Source: Paenibacillus durus ATCC 35681
GTDB lineage: Bacteria; Bacillota; Bacilli; Paenibacillales; Paenibacillaceae
Direction of reading: 5' to 3'
NCBI RefSeq assembly: GCF_000993825.1
Contig: NZ_CP011114.1
Span: 1,860,001 to 1,924,000 of the forward strand
Length of the DNA: 64,000 bases
The notes beneath the pieces are model-generated. The model saw only the letters and a list, made by a program, of their open reading frames with translations. It was not told the DNA's origin and did not search any database. Within the stretch, counting starts at the first letter, position 1. The number at the start of each line of letters is the position of its first letter. The position numbers and the translations under genes were made by a program. Of the stretch, positions 35,251 through 43,208 are shown piece by piece.

Positions 35251-36789
35251 GTGGATTATATCAAACATAAAGTACCGCCGGTGCGTGAAGATCGCCTGAT
35301 GGCTTGCCAAGCCTATGGAGGAACTTGCGGTGATCTGTCCAAAGATTCCAAGAAAGGCTGCCTTTATGCCAGCAAGCGCACCTTCTCCCAGACCCAAGGC
35401 TGCCAGCTTAACCTAAGTCTTGGCATGATCAGCTCGATGCGCGACGCGGTTATGGTCATTCACAGTCCGATAGGCTGCGGCGGCAATCTGATCCAGAACG
35501 CCGGGATTAATAAAGTATTTCAGAAGCTGCGTCAGGAATCGGCGATTGGCTTACGCTGGATTAACACGAATCTCAGCGAAGTGGATGTAATCAGCGGAGG
35601 CGAAGCCAAGCTGCGTCAGGCCGTGCTCAAAGCCGAGCGGGAATTCCGTCCGAGCGCCATTCTTGTATTTAACAGCTGCGTGCCGGCCTTGATCGGCGAT
35701 GATATTGACGGTATCCTGGATGATCTGCAGAAGCAGGTATCGGCCAAGATCGTCCCTATTCACTGCGAAGGCTTCAAGACCAAAATTCAGGCAACCGCCT
35801 ATGATTCCGTCTATCACGGTCTGATCCGCAACCTTGTCGGCGAAGACAAAGATACGAAACCGGCGGTCGTTCGCACACCGGAGGAGGAAGCCGAACACCA
35901 GGCTATAATCAGCAAGACGGTTAATCTGCTCAATGTCGGCTCGATGAGCCGCATAGATGAGGAGGAATTGGTTCGCCTGCTCAAGGCGCTTGATCTCAAT
36001 GTACGGATTTTGCCTTCTTATTCGCATCCCGATGATTTTGTCTATGCCCATGAAGCGGCTCTTAATGTGAGCATCTGCGCAACGCATGATGACTATTTCG
36101 TCGAGCATTTCCAGCAATTGTACGGTATCCCTTATGTGCTGCGGACGATTCCAATCGGCATCGCCAATACGAACAAATGGCTGCGCGATATCGCTTCCTT
36201 CTTCGGAATCGAAGAACAGGCCGAGAAGCTGATTGCCGCGGAGACGGCGGAGCTTAAGCAAGCGATTGAACCGTTTAAAGCTGAGTTCAAAGGCAAGACG
36301 GCGTTTCTTACCGGCGGTGAGGTTCGGATATTGACTACAGCAGAGCTGCTGCATAATCTCGGGTTTGAGATCCTGGGTCTGCGGGGATATCATTTCGACA
36401 AATACGGCGAGATTCTTCTGGATGAATATATGGAGGATGTTCCGAATTCGGAAAAAGCGATCTTTAATATCGGTTCGGGCCAAGTGTTCGAGCAGGCCAA
36501 TCTGCTCAGCAAAATCACCCCCGACTTATTCGTCGGCCATATCGGAGTTAACGGCTCCGCAGCCAAGCAGGGATACCCGATCTTCCCGCTATTTGGACAA
36601 AGTGACGATTACCTGGGATACAAGGGCGTATATGAAGTAGCTGAACGGGTCAGCCGCATTTTGAAAAATCCTTCTTTTAACAAAAATCTTGGCAGCAATA
36701 CGAGACTGCCTTACCGGGATAGCTGGTACGAGCAGGACCCGTTCACGTATATTGACGATTCGGCTAGTATAGCCGCCCAAATTGGATAA
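35251..36789 (+). CDS. Nitrogenase component 1-like subunit, NifD type
   Basis: A 512-residue component 1-like protein. P-cluster-type cysteines stand at 51 (TQGCQLN), 76 (SPIGCGGN) and 143 (NSCVPALIGDD). Cys276 in LNVSICATHDDYF aligns with the FeMo-cofactor ligand Cys275 of NifD. The other cofactor ligand, His442, has no match (DDYLGYKG), and NifD His195 is replaced by a Tyr-containing segment after CEGF. The N-terminus adds cysteines 19, 26 and 37. These features point to a nitrogenase-like reductase with a different cofactor or substrate. GTG start with TTAGGAGGT box; 42 bases after the NifK-like gene. Confidence 0.88.
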   Translation: MDYIKHKVPPVREDRLMACQAYGGTCGDLSKDSKKGCLYASKRTFSQTQGCQLNLSLGMISSMRDAVMVIHSPIGCGGNLIQNAGINKVFQKLRQESAIGLRWINTNLSEVDVISGGEAKLRQAVLKAEREFRPSAILVFNSCVPALIGDDIDGILDDLQKQVSAKIVPIHCEGFKTKIQATAYDSVYHGLIRNLVGEDKDTKPAVVRTPEEEAEHQAIISKTVNLLNVGSMSRIDEEELVRLLKALDLNVRILPSYSHPDDFVYAHEAALNVSICATHDDYFVEHFQQLYGIPYVLRTIPIGIANTNKWLRDIASFFGIEEQAEKLIAAETAELKQAIEPFKAEFKGKTAFLTGGEVRILTTAELLHNLGFEILGLRGYHFDKYGEILLDEYMEDVPNSEKAIFNIGSGQVFEQANLLSKITPDLFVGHIGVNGSAAKQGYPIFPLFGQSDDYLGYKGVYEVAERVSRILKNPSFNKNLGSNTRLPYRDSWYEQDPFTYIDDSASIAAQIG

Positions 36790-36807
36790 CAGAGAGGAGA
36801 ATGGGAA

Positions 36808-37680
36808 GTGGCCACTGAAGCGAAAATTAAGGTGAGCGGGGTTACCCGCAGATATTCGATCCGGCTGAATAAAGATGAGGAGAAGAAGCAGTTTACCGCG
36901 TTGCAGGACGTGGATCTGGAAGTACGACCCGGTGAATTCTTGACCATCGTGGGACCCAGCGGCTGCGGAAAATCAACCCTGCTGGATCTTATAGCCGGGC
37001 TTGCAACGCCGACCGAAGGCGAACTGTATATTGATGGCAAAAAAATTACCGGCCCCGCTCTGGATCGGGGAATCGTTATGCAGGGCTACGCCTTATTTCC
37101 TTGGCGGACGGTTCGCCGCAATGTCGAGTTTGGTCTTGAAATTAAGAAGGTTCCGAAAAAAGACCGGAAAGCCATCAGCGACCGGTTTCTGGAGCTTGTC
37201 GGGTTAAGCAATTATGCGGACCGTTACCCGTATGAACTGTCGGGCGGGATGAAACAGCGGGTAGCTATTGCCCGGGCTCTGGCCTATGATCCTGAAGTGC
37301 TGCTTATGGACGAGCCGTTTGCGGCGGTGGATGCCCAGACCCGCGAGACGCTGCAGGATGAACTGCTGCGGATCTGGGAGCAGACCGGAAAAACGATTAT
37401 TTTTGTTACCCACAGTATCGATGAAGCTGTCGCTCTTGCCGATCGGGTCGTGGTGATGTCTCCGAATCCCGGCAAGGTTCGCGAAATTGTTCCCGTTTCT
37501 CTGCCTCGTCCGAGGAGTGTAGGGGATGTCCAGTCCACCGCAGATTTCAGCTGGATTCGGCATCGGGTATGGGAGCTGCTGCAAGGCGAGACGGCCGCGG
37601 CCAAACCGCCAGCCCAGCCGGCCGCAGCCAAAGCGCCGCTTGAGCTTGCCGAACAGCTATCCTCATCGGCGGCGTTATGA
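36808..37680 (+). CDS. ABC transporter ATPase, nitrate/sulfonate/taurine class
   Basis: A 290-residue ATPase with Walker A GPSGCGKST (about 49-57), signature LSGGMKQRVAIARAL, Walker B LLMDEPF and the switch His in VTHSIDEA. MQGYALFPWRTV is typical of the SsuB/TauB/NrtD class. It would power uptake of an oxyanion or organosulfur compound, but no permease or binding protein is encoded nearby. GTG start with AGAGAGGAGA box, 18 bases after the NifD-like stop, so it is firmly inside the operon. An Ala/Pro-rich tail extends the C-terminus. The link with CysK suggests a sulfur compound. Confidence 0.9.
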   Translation: MATEAKIKVSGVTRRYSIRLNKDEEKKQFTALQDVDLEVRPGEFLTIVGPSGCGKSTLLDLIAGLATPTEGELYIDGKKITGPALDRGIVMQGYALFPWRTVRRNVEFGLEIKKVPKKDRKAISDRFLELVGLSNYADRYPYELSGGMKQRVAIARALAYDPEVLLMDEPFAAVDAQTRETLQDELLRIWEQTGKTIIFVTHSIDEAVALADRVVVMSPNPGKVREIVPVSLPRPRSVGDVQSTADFSWIRHRVWELLQGETAAAKPPAQPAAAKAPLELAEQLSSSAAL

Positions 37681-37759
37681 TTCTGCCAAGGGGATAACCG
37701 TTAGACGTTGTCCGTATACCAATGTTAAAATGCGTATAACAGCGAAGGAGTGCTTTTTA

Positions 37760-38638
37760 ATGGCTAAAAAAATAAAACAAATCGCAATCTACGGCAAAGG
37801 GGGGATAGGCAAGTCAACGACAACTTCCAACATTAGCGCGGCTCTGTCTGTGGCTGGCTACAAGGTAATGCAGTTCGGCTGCGATCCAAAGAGTGATTCG
37901 ACCAACACACTGCGCGGCGGCGAATATATTCCCACTGTGCTAGATACGTTAAGGGATAAGCAGATTGTGAGAGCGCATGACGTTATTTTTGAAGGCTTCA
38001 ATGGAATTTACTGCGTGGAAGCGGGCGGACCGGCTCCGGGTGTCGGCTGCGCGGGAAGAGGGATCATTACCTCCGTCTCTCTGCTGAAGCAGCAGAAAGT
38101 CTTTGAAGAGCTTGATCTGGACTATGTCATTTATGATGTCCTTGGGGACGTAGTCTGCGGGGGATTTGCCGTTCCTGTACGGGAAGGCATTGCCGAGCAT
38201 GTATTTACGGTTACCTCCGCCGATTTCATGGCGCTTTATGCGGCTAACAACCTTTTTAAAGGGATTCATAAATACTCTACCGAGGGCGGCGCCTTGCTTG
38301 GCGGGGTTATTGCCAACTCGATCAACGCTCCTTACGCCAAGGAGATCGTTGATGATTTCGTTGCCCGTACGCATACGCAGGTGATGGAGTATGTTCCGCG
38401 TTCGGTATCCGTGACGCAGGCTGAGCTGCAAGGGAAGACGACCATTGAAGCGGACCCTAACTCCAAACAGGCGCAGATCTATAAATCGCTGGCGCAGAAA
38501 ATCGTGGACCATACCGAGTCTAAAGTTCCGGTTCCTCTGGAAACGAGCGAACTCCGGGAGTGGGCTTCCAATTGGGGCAAACAGCTGGTGGAATTGGAAG
38601 CCGGTGTGTTATCTCCAGCGGCGGCAGGGAATTTGTAA
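37760..38638 (+). CDS. NifH-like nitrogenase reductase (component 2)
   Basis: A 292-residue Fe protein homologue: P-loop YGKGGIGKSTT at the N-terminus, the 4Fe-4S cysteines in GVGCAGRG (about residue 97) and DVVCGGFAVP (about residue 132), and switch residues DPKSDST. It would hydrolyse ATP and pass electrons to the two component 1-like subunits. An in-frame GTG at 37526 exists, but the ATG at 37760 has AGCGAAGGAG 9 bases upstream and gives the standard NifH N-terminus. It is the last gene of the operon, ended by a terminator at 38649-38679. No NifH-associated maturation genes are nearby. Confidence 0.93.
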   Translation: MAKKIKQIAIYGKGGIGKSTTTSNISAALSVAGYKVMQFGCDPKSDSTNTLRGGEYIPTVLDTLRDKQIVRAHDVIFEGFNGIYCVEAGGPAPGVGCAGRGIITSVSLLKQQKVFEELDLDYVIYDVLGDVVCGGFAVPVREGIAEHVFTVTSADFMALYAANNLFKGIHKYSTEGGALLGGVIANSINAPYAKEIVDDFVARTHTQVMEYVPRSVSVTQAELQGKTTIEADPNSKQAQIYKSLAQKIVDHTESKVPVPLETSELREWASNWGKQLVELEAGVLSPAAAGNL

Positions 38639-38648
38639 TAAAAGATGA

Positions 38649-38679
38649 GGGACGTCCCAGAATCGGGGCGTCCCTTTTG
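38649..38679 (+). terminator. Terminator of the nitrogenase-like operon
   Basis: GGGACGTCCC pairs with GGGGCGTCCC (one G-T wobble) around AGAATC, followed by TTTTG. It lies just after the NifH-like stop. Confidence 0.8.
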
Positions 38680-38689
38680 TATATCCCAG

Positions 38690-38854
38690 TTACTGATTTA
38701 AATCCTCGATATCCTCGTGCTCTGCAATGAATGTACGTAAACGCCCGCTAACGTCAGCCATCATCCGGTCCAGTTCTTCAATACTTTTGCCATCTGTTTC
38801 AGCCGCCAGCTGATCTGTCGACTCTTTCAAAGATGCGAAGTATTCTGCCGACAT
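38690..38854 (-). CDS. Possible small acidic protein, unrecognised
   Basis: A 54-residue frame (MSAEYFASLKESTDQ..., acidic, predicted helical, no Cys) convergent to the nitrogenase-like operon. It has only a weak GTGGTG box; a start ten codons earlier has none. It could be a real small protein or chance. The 38885-39130 stretch beyond it shows no gene. Confidence 0.35.
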   Translation of the reverse strand: MSAEYFASLKESTDQLAAETDGKSIEELDRMMADVSGRLRTFIAEHEDIEDLNQ

Positions 38855-39130
38855 GTCGGTAACACCACTCTCAGATAAAAACATTAACCAATTGCGGTCA
38901 ATCGTTTATGCAAATAGAAGGTAATCTATATCCAATATCGACCTTGCTTAAATTGTATTATTTATCCATAATTGAATGGGGCATAGAACTAATAGCTCCT
39001 TAGAGCATAGCCCTCTACTACGTTTAAAGGAGTGATAATGTGAATAAGAACAAACAAATTGATAAGCATGTGAGGGGTTTATATTTATAGTGGATAAATC
39101 CTCTCATAGGCTCATGGGAGGCAAACGGGC

Positions 39131-40349
39131 ATGGCGTATTCTCATAAATTGCTTCATGGAGTGGAACTCACTAGTCAAAACTTCTGCAAGGCATCAGGGC
39201 TGTTTGACGATTTAAACCAACATTTATCGATAAAGGGTGTCATTTCAGGCGTTGTACCCGGTCGAGTTTTCCTGTCTAATGACTGTAAAACAGCAGTATT
39301 AATGAGTCCTCAAGGTTTTTTCCTGGGAGGCAGTCCAGAGAACACCTCTTTTTTCGAAGAAGTGAACAAACTGCTCTCAAAGGAACTATTACCAAAGCTT
39401 GCATCCAGTGGAAAGTTAGATTATGTAGTGTTTTATCCGTCGGATGAGACATGGGAGAATGTTCTCAAGCTGGTTATGAAAGATTTATTGCCTCTCCGCA
39501 GTGGGAGAATGACTTTTACTCACGATTTGAATGGTGTGGATACCTCCCACGATGATTGCATTATTCCGGTGAATGCCAGCTTGTTAAAGCGACAAGATTT
39601 AGTGGGTCTTAATGAATTAATTGGTGAAATTCAAGAGGGTTGGCCTTCATTAGAAGCTTACGAGGACAGAGGATTTGGATGTGTTGCTATACAAAATACC
39701 GATGAAGATCCGACTATTATTAGCTGGTGCCTTACAGATTGGGTAGTTGGAAATGAATGCGAGTTGGGAATTCAAACCGGTGAAAAGATATCGAGGTAAT
39801 GGATGGGCACGCAAGACAGCGTTAGGAGCACTTTCGCTCGCCAAACAGCGGGGGATTACCAGAGTTGGATGGCAATGCTGGTCCAACAACATCGGTTCAC
39901 AAAGAACAGCTATGTCTGCGGGTTTCAAGCTGCTTGCTGATTTCCCCGTTCTGTTTGGATGGAATCTCCCATTAAATAATTTCCTTGTCAACGGAAACCA
40001 TTATATGCGCGGCGATACGAAGTATGGTGTGAATAAAGACTACTCCCGTGCTGCTTGGAGCTACGCACAAGCCCTTGATAGAGGCTGGGACTGGAACAGG
40101 GATGCCGCGCTGTATTGGAACGCAGCCTGTTTGTTTTATTTGACTGGTGAAAAGGAACGTGCAATATATTATTATCAAAAGGCTATCGAATACGGATGGA
40201 TAGACATCCACCAACCCCATTATCACGAGCATGTTTATAGAGAAGAGGACAGCGAACAGATCGCAACTATTCTTGCTGAAGCATCAATAAGCAATCCAGT
40301 TAATACCTTGGAACTGTCCCATAAAGTAGTTTCTCCTACTGATGGATAA
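39131..40349 (+). pseudogene. GNAT acetyltransferase with TPR-like tail, frameshifted
   Basis: Two frames give one protein of about 405 residues. The first (39131-39799) ends within the acetyl-CoA motif; the second resumes it: CELGIQTGE then RYRGNGWARKTALGAL. One extra A in the GAAAAG run near 39783-39787 explains the shift. After the GNAT core (about 215-275) the tail (YSRAAWSYAQALDRGWDW, YWNAACLFYLTGEKERAIYY) resembles tetratricopeptide repeats. Start ATG has a GGGAGGC box. As sequenced the product lacks the CoA loop and would be inactive; a sequencing error in the A run is equally possible. Confidence 0.75.
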
Positions 40350-40378
40350 CTCCTTTTCATAAATCCTGTTGTTATTTT

Positions 40379-40428
40379 AAAAAAAGGGTCGAGAAGGGTT
40401 TACAACTATTCCCTTTCTTGACCTTTTT
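40379..40428. terminator. Bidirectional terminator
   Basis: AAAAAAGGGTCGAGAAGGG pairs with CCCTTTCTTGACCTTTTT around TTTACAACTATT. A- and T-rich flanks on both sides allow termination from both directions, between the GNAT-TPR gene and the convergent anti-sigma gene. Confidence 0.8.
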
Positions 40429-40593
40429 GCTCCAAAGTCCGGCTCTTCGCCGGATAATTTCTCGACCCGCTCTATTTTCTGCTGCTTCAGGTTGACTTCG
40501 GATATTTTAGTCGAGATATGGAAGTAATATATCACCCATAGTCGTACATAGTAAAGCCCGCGTACGGCACGGGCTGTTTGCATTTATTATCAG

Positions 40594-42255
40594 CTAATTC
40601 CGTATCTTGGAAGATGACCGATCATATGTCGGGATAGAAATGGATTTTAAGGCTTCATTCCGTTCAATTATAGGCAGCTCAAAACCCCAATCCACATCGG
40701 TGTATCTCTTGTCCGTGATGGTGCGAGTGAGCGAAAGCTTCTCCGGAAATGTTGTCATTCCTTTAGCGATTAGATAGCTGGGACTTGTTCCCCCATTCGG
40801 TCCGTCAATCGTAACAGTTACACCATCGGTAAGTGCTCCTCTAAAAATAACATTGTACTCCTTGCCATCTCCGTCACGGGCGACCCAATGATCGCTATTG
40901 AACTTGTTGGCAAATTTTCCGCTGACCGTCATCCAACCAGACATACCCGGTTCATCAGGAATTTCCTTAATCTCCATGTCATGTATCTTCAGGCTGTCGC
41001 CTTGATTATTAAAAATAGCGGGCTGTCGTTTGATTTCCTTCGGCCGGAAAGTAATGGAGTCATTGGATTCCACGGGTATATAGTAACCATCCAGTATAAA
41101 GCGTACCTTCATGCTGTCATAGGGGAGGAAGTAGAAATAATAGGTCCAGTGCTGTTTTCCATCCTGAGCATCCTCTTCCATGGAGTAGCTTATGGTTGTG
41201 TCGATGCGCCCTCCATCGTCGTTGGAACTGTTGATTCTGGAAAGTTCGTGTTTGTTCTCATCCTCGAAGTGGAACATCACGCCAAGAAGATTTCTGAGGT
41301 TCTCCGGCGTACGGGCTGCCGCTTCAGCGGTGAGCGATGTGCTAAATTTCAGTTGGACTCCGGCGGGGGTACGAACAAGCTGTTCCATCTCCACATTTAG
41401 TCCTTCAGGAGTGGTATATGACTCATTTAAATTTGAGGTTACCGATAAATCCCGGGCTTTGGTCATGTCGGCTTTATAACTGAAACTCCAGTCCCCGGAA
41501 AGGGCCTTCCCTTTACCGTCGCCGTTCTCAAGCTCATGAACATCTCCCTGAATGACTATCGAGTCACCGGGCTTTTCATTAGGAAAAATGTAAGTCAACA
41601 TTACATACTTTTGGGCAGATTTCCCGGATACAGCGGGGTTGTCGATTGGCATGGTGGATCTGAGTTCTCCGATATCGGCCCCGGCTTCATTCTTGATGTG
41701 CAATTGATTGAAATCGAACCTGTTCATCGCTGCATCCGCCGGTTTTCCCGCGCTGTCGGTAATCCGTATGGTTAGCACCGTTCGCGTAGGATCGGCTACA
41801 ACAGTTTGCAACGAAAAGACAAAACCGTGATCGCTTACCTGAATATTCGGCTGCTGAACCACACCGAGTTCTTGGGCTTCCTGCAGTCCGACATCCGGCC
41901 ATTCGTTGGTGTATGCGGGTAGCTCATTGGTCAGTTTTGACACGAACAGCTTCTTGATTGGCGAATGGGTCAGAGACGGCTCCGAGACTGCGGAGGTAAT
42001 CAGAAGAACCAAAGCTACAGCTCCGGCCGCAGCGCCTCCCCATTGCAGACCAAGTCTCACCCTTCTGGCACGGCGCATTCCAGAAAGCACGCTCACTCTT
42101 GTTCCGGAAGCGGGCAGTATCTCGGTCCGGTACAAGCGATCCATTACCTGTTCCGTAAAATGATCGGGAAGCTGCCGGGTTGGCTCTGAACTTAGGCAGA
42201 GGAACAGTTCGTCTTCAGCAATATCATCTGGTTTGCTGTATTCCCATTTTTTCAT
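40594..42255 (-). CDS. DUF4179 domain protein, probable anti-sigma factor
   Basis: A 553-residue single-pass membrane protein. The cytoplasmic N-terminus (about 1-68) is followed by one membrane segment (about 72-90) and a large external region with the DUF4179 domain. This layout, and the 32-base overlap with the upstream ECF sigma gene, are those of membrane anti-sigma factors that hold the sigma factor until an envelope signal arrives. Start ATG lies inside the sigma gene. A GC hairpin at 40555-40575 follows its stop. Confidence 0.82.
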   Translation of the reverse strand: MKKWEYSKPDDIAEDELFLCLSSEPTRQLPDHFTEQVMDRLYRTEILPASGTRVSVLSGMRRARRVRLGLQWGGAAAGAVALVLLITSAVSEPSLTHSPIKKLFVSKLTNELPAYTNEWPDVGLQEAQELGVVQQPNIQVSDHGFVFSLQTVVADPTRTVLTIRITDSAGKPADAAMNRFDFNQLHIKNEAGADIGELRSTMPIDNPAVSGKSAQKYVMLTYIFPNEKPGDSIVIQGDVHELENGDGKGKALSGDWSFSYKADMTKARDLSVTSNLNESYTTPEGLNVEMEQLVRTPAGVQLKFSTSLTAEAAARTPENLRNLLGVMFHFEDENKHELSRINSSNDDGGRIDTTISYSMEEDAQDGKQHWTYYFYFLPYDSMKVRFILDGYYIPVESNDSITFRPKEIKRQPAIFNNQGDSLKIHDMEIKEIPDEPGMSGWMTVSGKFANKFNSDHWVARDGDGKEYNVIFRGALTDGVTVTIDGPNGGTSPSYLIAKGMTTFPEKLSLTRTITDKRYTDVDWGFELPIIERNEALKSISIPTYDRSSSKIRN

Positions 42256-42805
42256 TGGAGTCCTCCTTTGCTTGCGGCCATTGTTTCTTCAGCTTTTGAC
42301 GGGCACGGAAGAGGCGGTTCTTGACTTGATGCATCGTCATTCCCGTAATGTCGGAGATTTCCTCATAGGTTAATTCATTGGTATAGCGCAGCAAAAGTAC
42401 AATCCGGTACCGTTCCGGCAGCTTGGCCAGCTTCTTATGTATTTCAAGTTTCTCCTCCTTACGCATATACTGTTCTTCCGGGGTGGGGGATTGATCTTTC
42501 TCCAACAACAGGGAGTTGACCCCAAAGCTGAACCTTTTGCGCCTCTTCAGGTCTCTGAACCGATTGATGGCAATGGCATATAGCCATGCGACAAAGCTGC
42601 AATTGCTGCTGAGATTGTGAAGCTTCTGGTACGCCATAATAAAAGTATCCTGCGCCAAATCCTGCGCATCCTGATCGCTCGCGCCCATTCGGAGCAGGAA
42701 AGCGTATAATCCGGACTTGTATTTGTCCACCAGTACCGCAAACACTTCACGTTTTCCCTTCAGCACCTCGCCGATGATGTATTCATCGCTTACTTGTTCG
42801 TTCAT
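42224..42805 (-). CDS. ECF-type RNA polymerase sigma factor
   Basis: A 193-residue sigma-70 family protein with region 2 (GLYAFLLRMGASDQDAQDLAQDTFIMAYQKL in part, and FVAWLYAIAINRFRDLKRR) and region 4 (LPERYRIVLLLRYTNELTYEEISDITGMTMHQVKNRLFRARQ in part). Start ATG has a TTTGGAGGC box. Its own promoter looks ECF-type (TGAGAA-17-CGTC on the minus strand), which implies autoregulation. It is cotranscribed with the overlapping anti-sigma gene. Closest to SigW/SigV-type factors of Bacillus by appearance. Confidence 0.9.
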   Translation of the reverse strand: MNEQVSDEYIIGEVLKGKREVFAVLVDKYKSGLYAFLLRMGASDQDAQDLAQDTFIMAYQKLHNLSSNCSFVAWLYAIAINRFRDLKRRKRFSFGVNSLLLEKDQSPTPEEQYMRKEEKLEIHKKLAKLPERYRIVLLLRYTNELTYEEISDITGMTMHQVKNRLFRARQKLKKQWPQAKEDSNEKMGIQQTR

Positions 42806-42840
42806 TGGGTGCCTCCAAACAGAATTGATTTATATATTAA

Positions 42841-42867
42841 GACGTAACTGGACAGGCAAATTTCTCA
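42841..42867 (-). promoter_or_regulatory. Putative ECF-type autoregulatory promoter
   Basis: On the minus strand TGAGAA (42867-42862) and CGTC (42844-42841) are separated by 17 bases, close to the TGAAAC-N16/17-CGTC pattern used by Bacillus ECF sigma factors. It lies 36 bases upstream of the sigma gene. Confidence 0.55.
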
Positions 42868-43023
42868 CTTTTTTTTGTAAAAAGAATAATTTTACCCTTG
42901 ATAATGCCATATATTTACTTGATCAGCCTGGTTCGAGGAATGGAAAATGATTCTCCGGTGAAGCAACTCTCGCTTTCCTCGTTCGTTTCGTATTTCAGGT
43001 TGGGACTGGCAGCTTCATTCCTA

Positions 43024-43052
43024 TTGAAAAGTTGTTTCGTCATTGTTAAACT
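43024..43052 (+). promoter_or_regulatory. Putative promoter of the efflux gene leader
   Basis: TTGAAA (43024-43029) and TAAACT (43047-43052) are 17 bases apart. A start near 43059 would leave about 10 bases before the leader peptide's ribosome site, as expected for an attenuation leader. Confidence 0.5.
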
Positions 43053-43079
43053 GACTGTAGCTTGTATGGAGGTGTTTTT

Positions 43080-43109
43080 TTGGGTACCCATTCCATGCGT
43101 TTAAGGTAA
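43080..43109 (+). CDS. Leader peptide MGTHSMRLR, macrolide-sensing attenuator
   Basis: A nine-codon frame starts at TTG 43080 with GGAGG (43068-43072) exactly 7 bases upstream and ends at TAA 43107-43109. The product is MGTHSMRLR. The ErmD leader peptide begins MTHSMRLR, and MRLR is the minimal sequence at which macrolide-bound ribosomes stall. The next gene is a Mef-like macrolide efflux pump. Downstream lie a small GC hairpin with seven T (to 43143) and bases able to pair back with the leader frame (GCATGG at 43152-43157 with CCATGC at 43093-43098). Stalling at the last codons would change this folding and turn on the pump. Confidence 0.75.
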   Translation: MGTHSMRLR

Positions 43110-43126
43110 TAAGTGAGTGGATCACG

Positions 43127-43143
43127 AGGCTCGGCCTTTTTTT
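43127..43143 (+). terminator. Candidate attenuator hairpin of the efflux leader
   Basis: AGGC-TCG-GCCT followed by T7 (43137-43143). The stem is only four base pairs, so it is weak alone, but it lies between the leader peptide and the efflux gene where an attenuator is expected. Confidence 0.4.
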
Positions 43144-43208
43144 GAAAAATGGCATGGGTTTTATTTGTGTTTCATTTATACATTATCTAAAACAAAGGAT
43201 GGTATTTT

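Noticed and set aside
35551..36483. Minus-strand open frame of about 310 codons opposite the NifD-like gene
   Set aside because: It is a shadow of the NifD-like gene without ribosome site or recognisable domain.
32915..38638. A true nitrogen-fixing nif operon
   Set aside because: No nifB, nifE, nifN, nifV or nifX nearby, the NifD-like protein lacks the His442 and His195 equivalents, and the gene order is not that of any Paenibacillus nif cluster I know.
40555..40575. GC hairpin after the anti-sigma gene as a strong terminator
   Set aside because: Only five paired bases and a weak T run on the minus strand; the strong bidirectional hairpin at 40379-40428 is the better terminator.
42898..43104. 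Open frame of 68 codons upstream of the efflux gene
   Set aside because: It overlaps the leader promoter and leader peptide in another frame and has no ribosome site.
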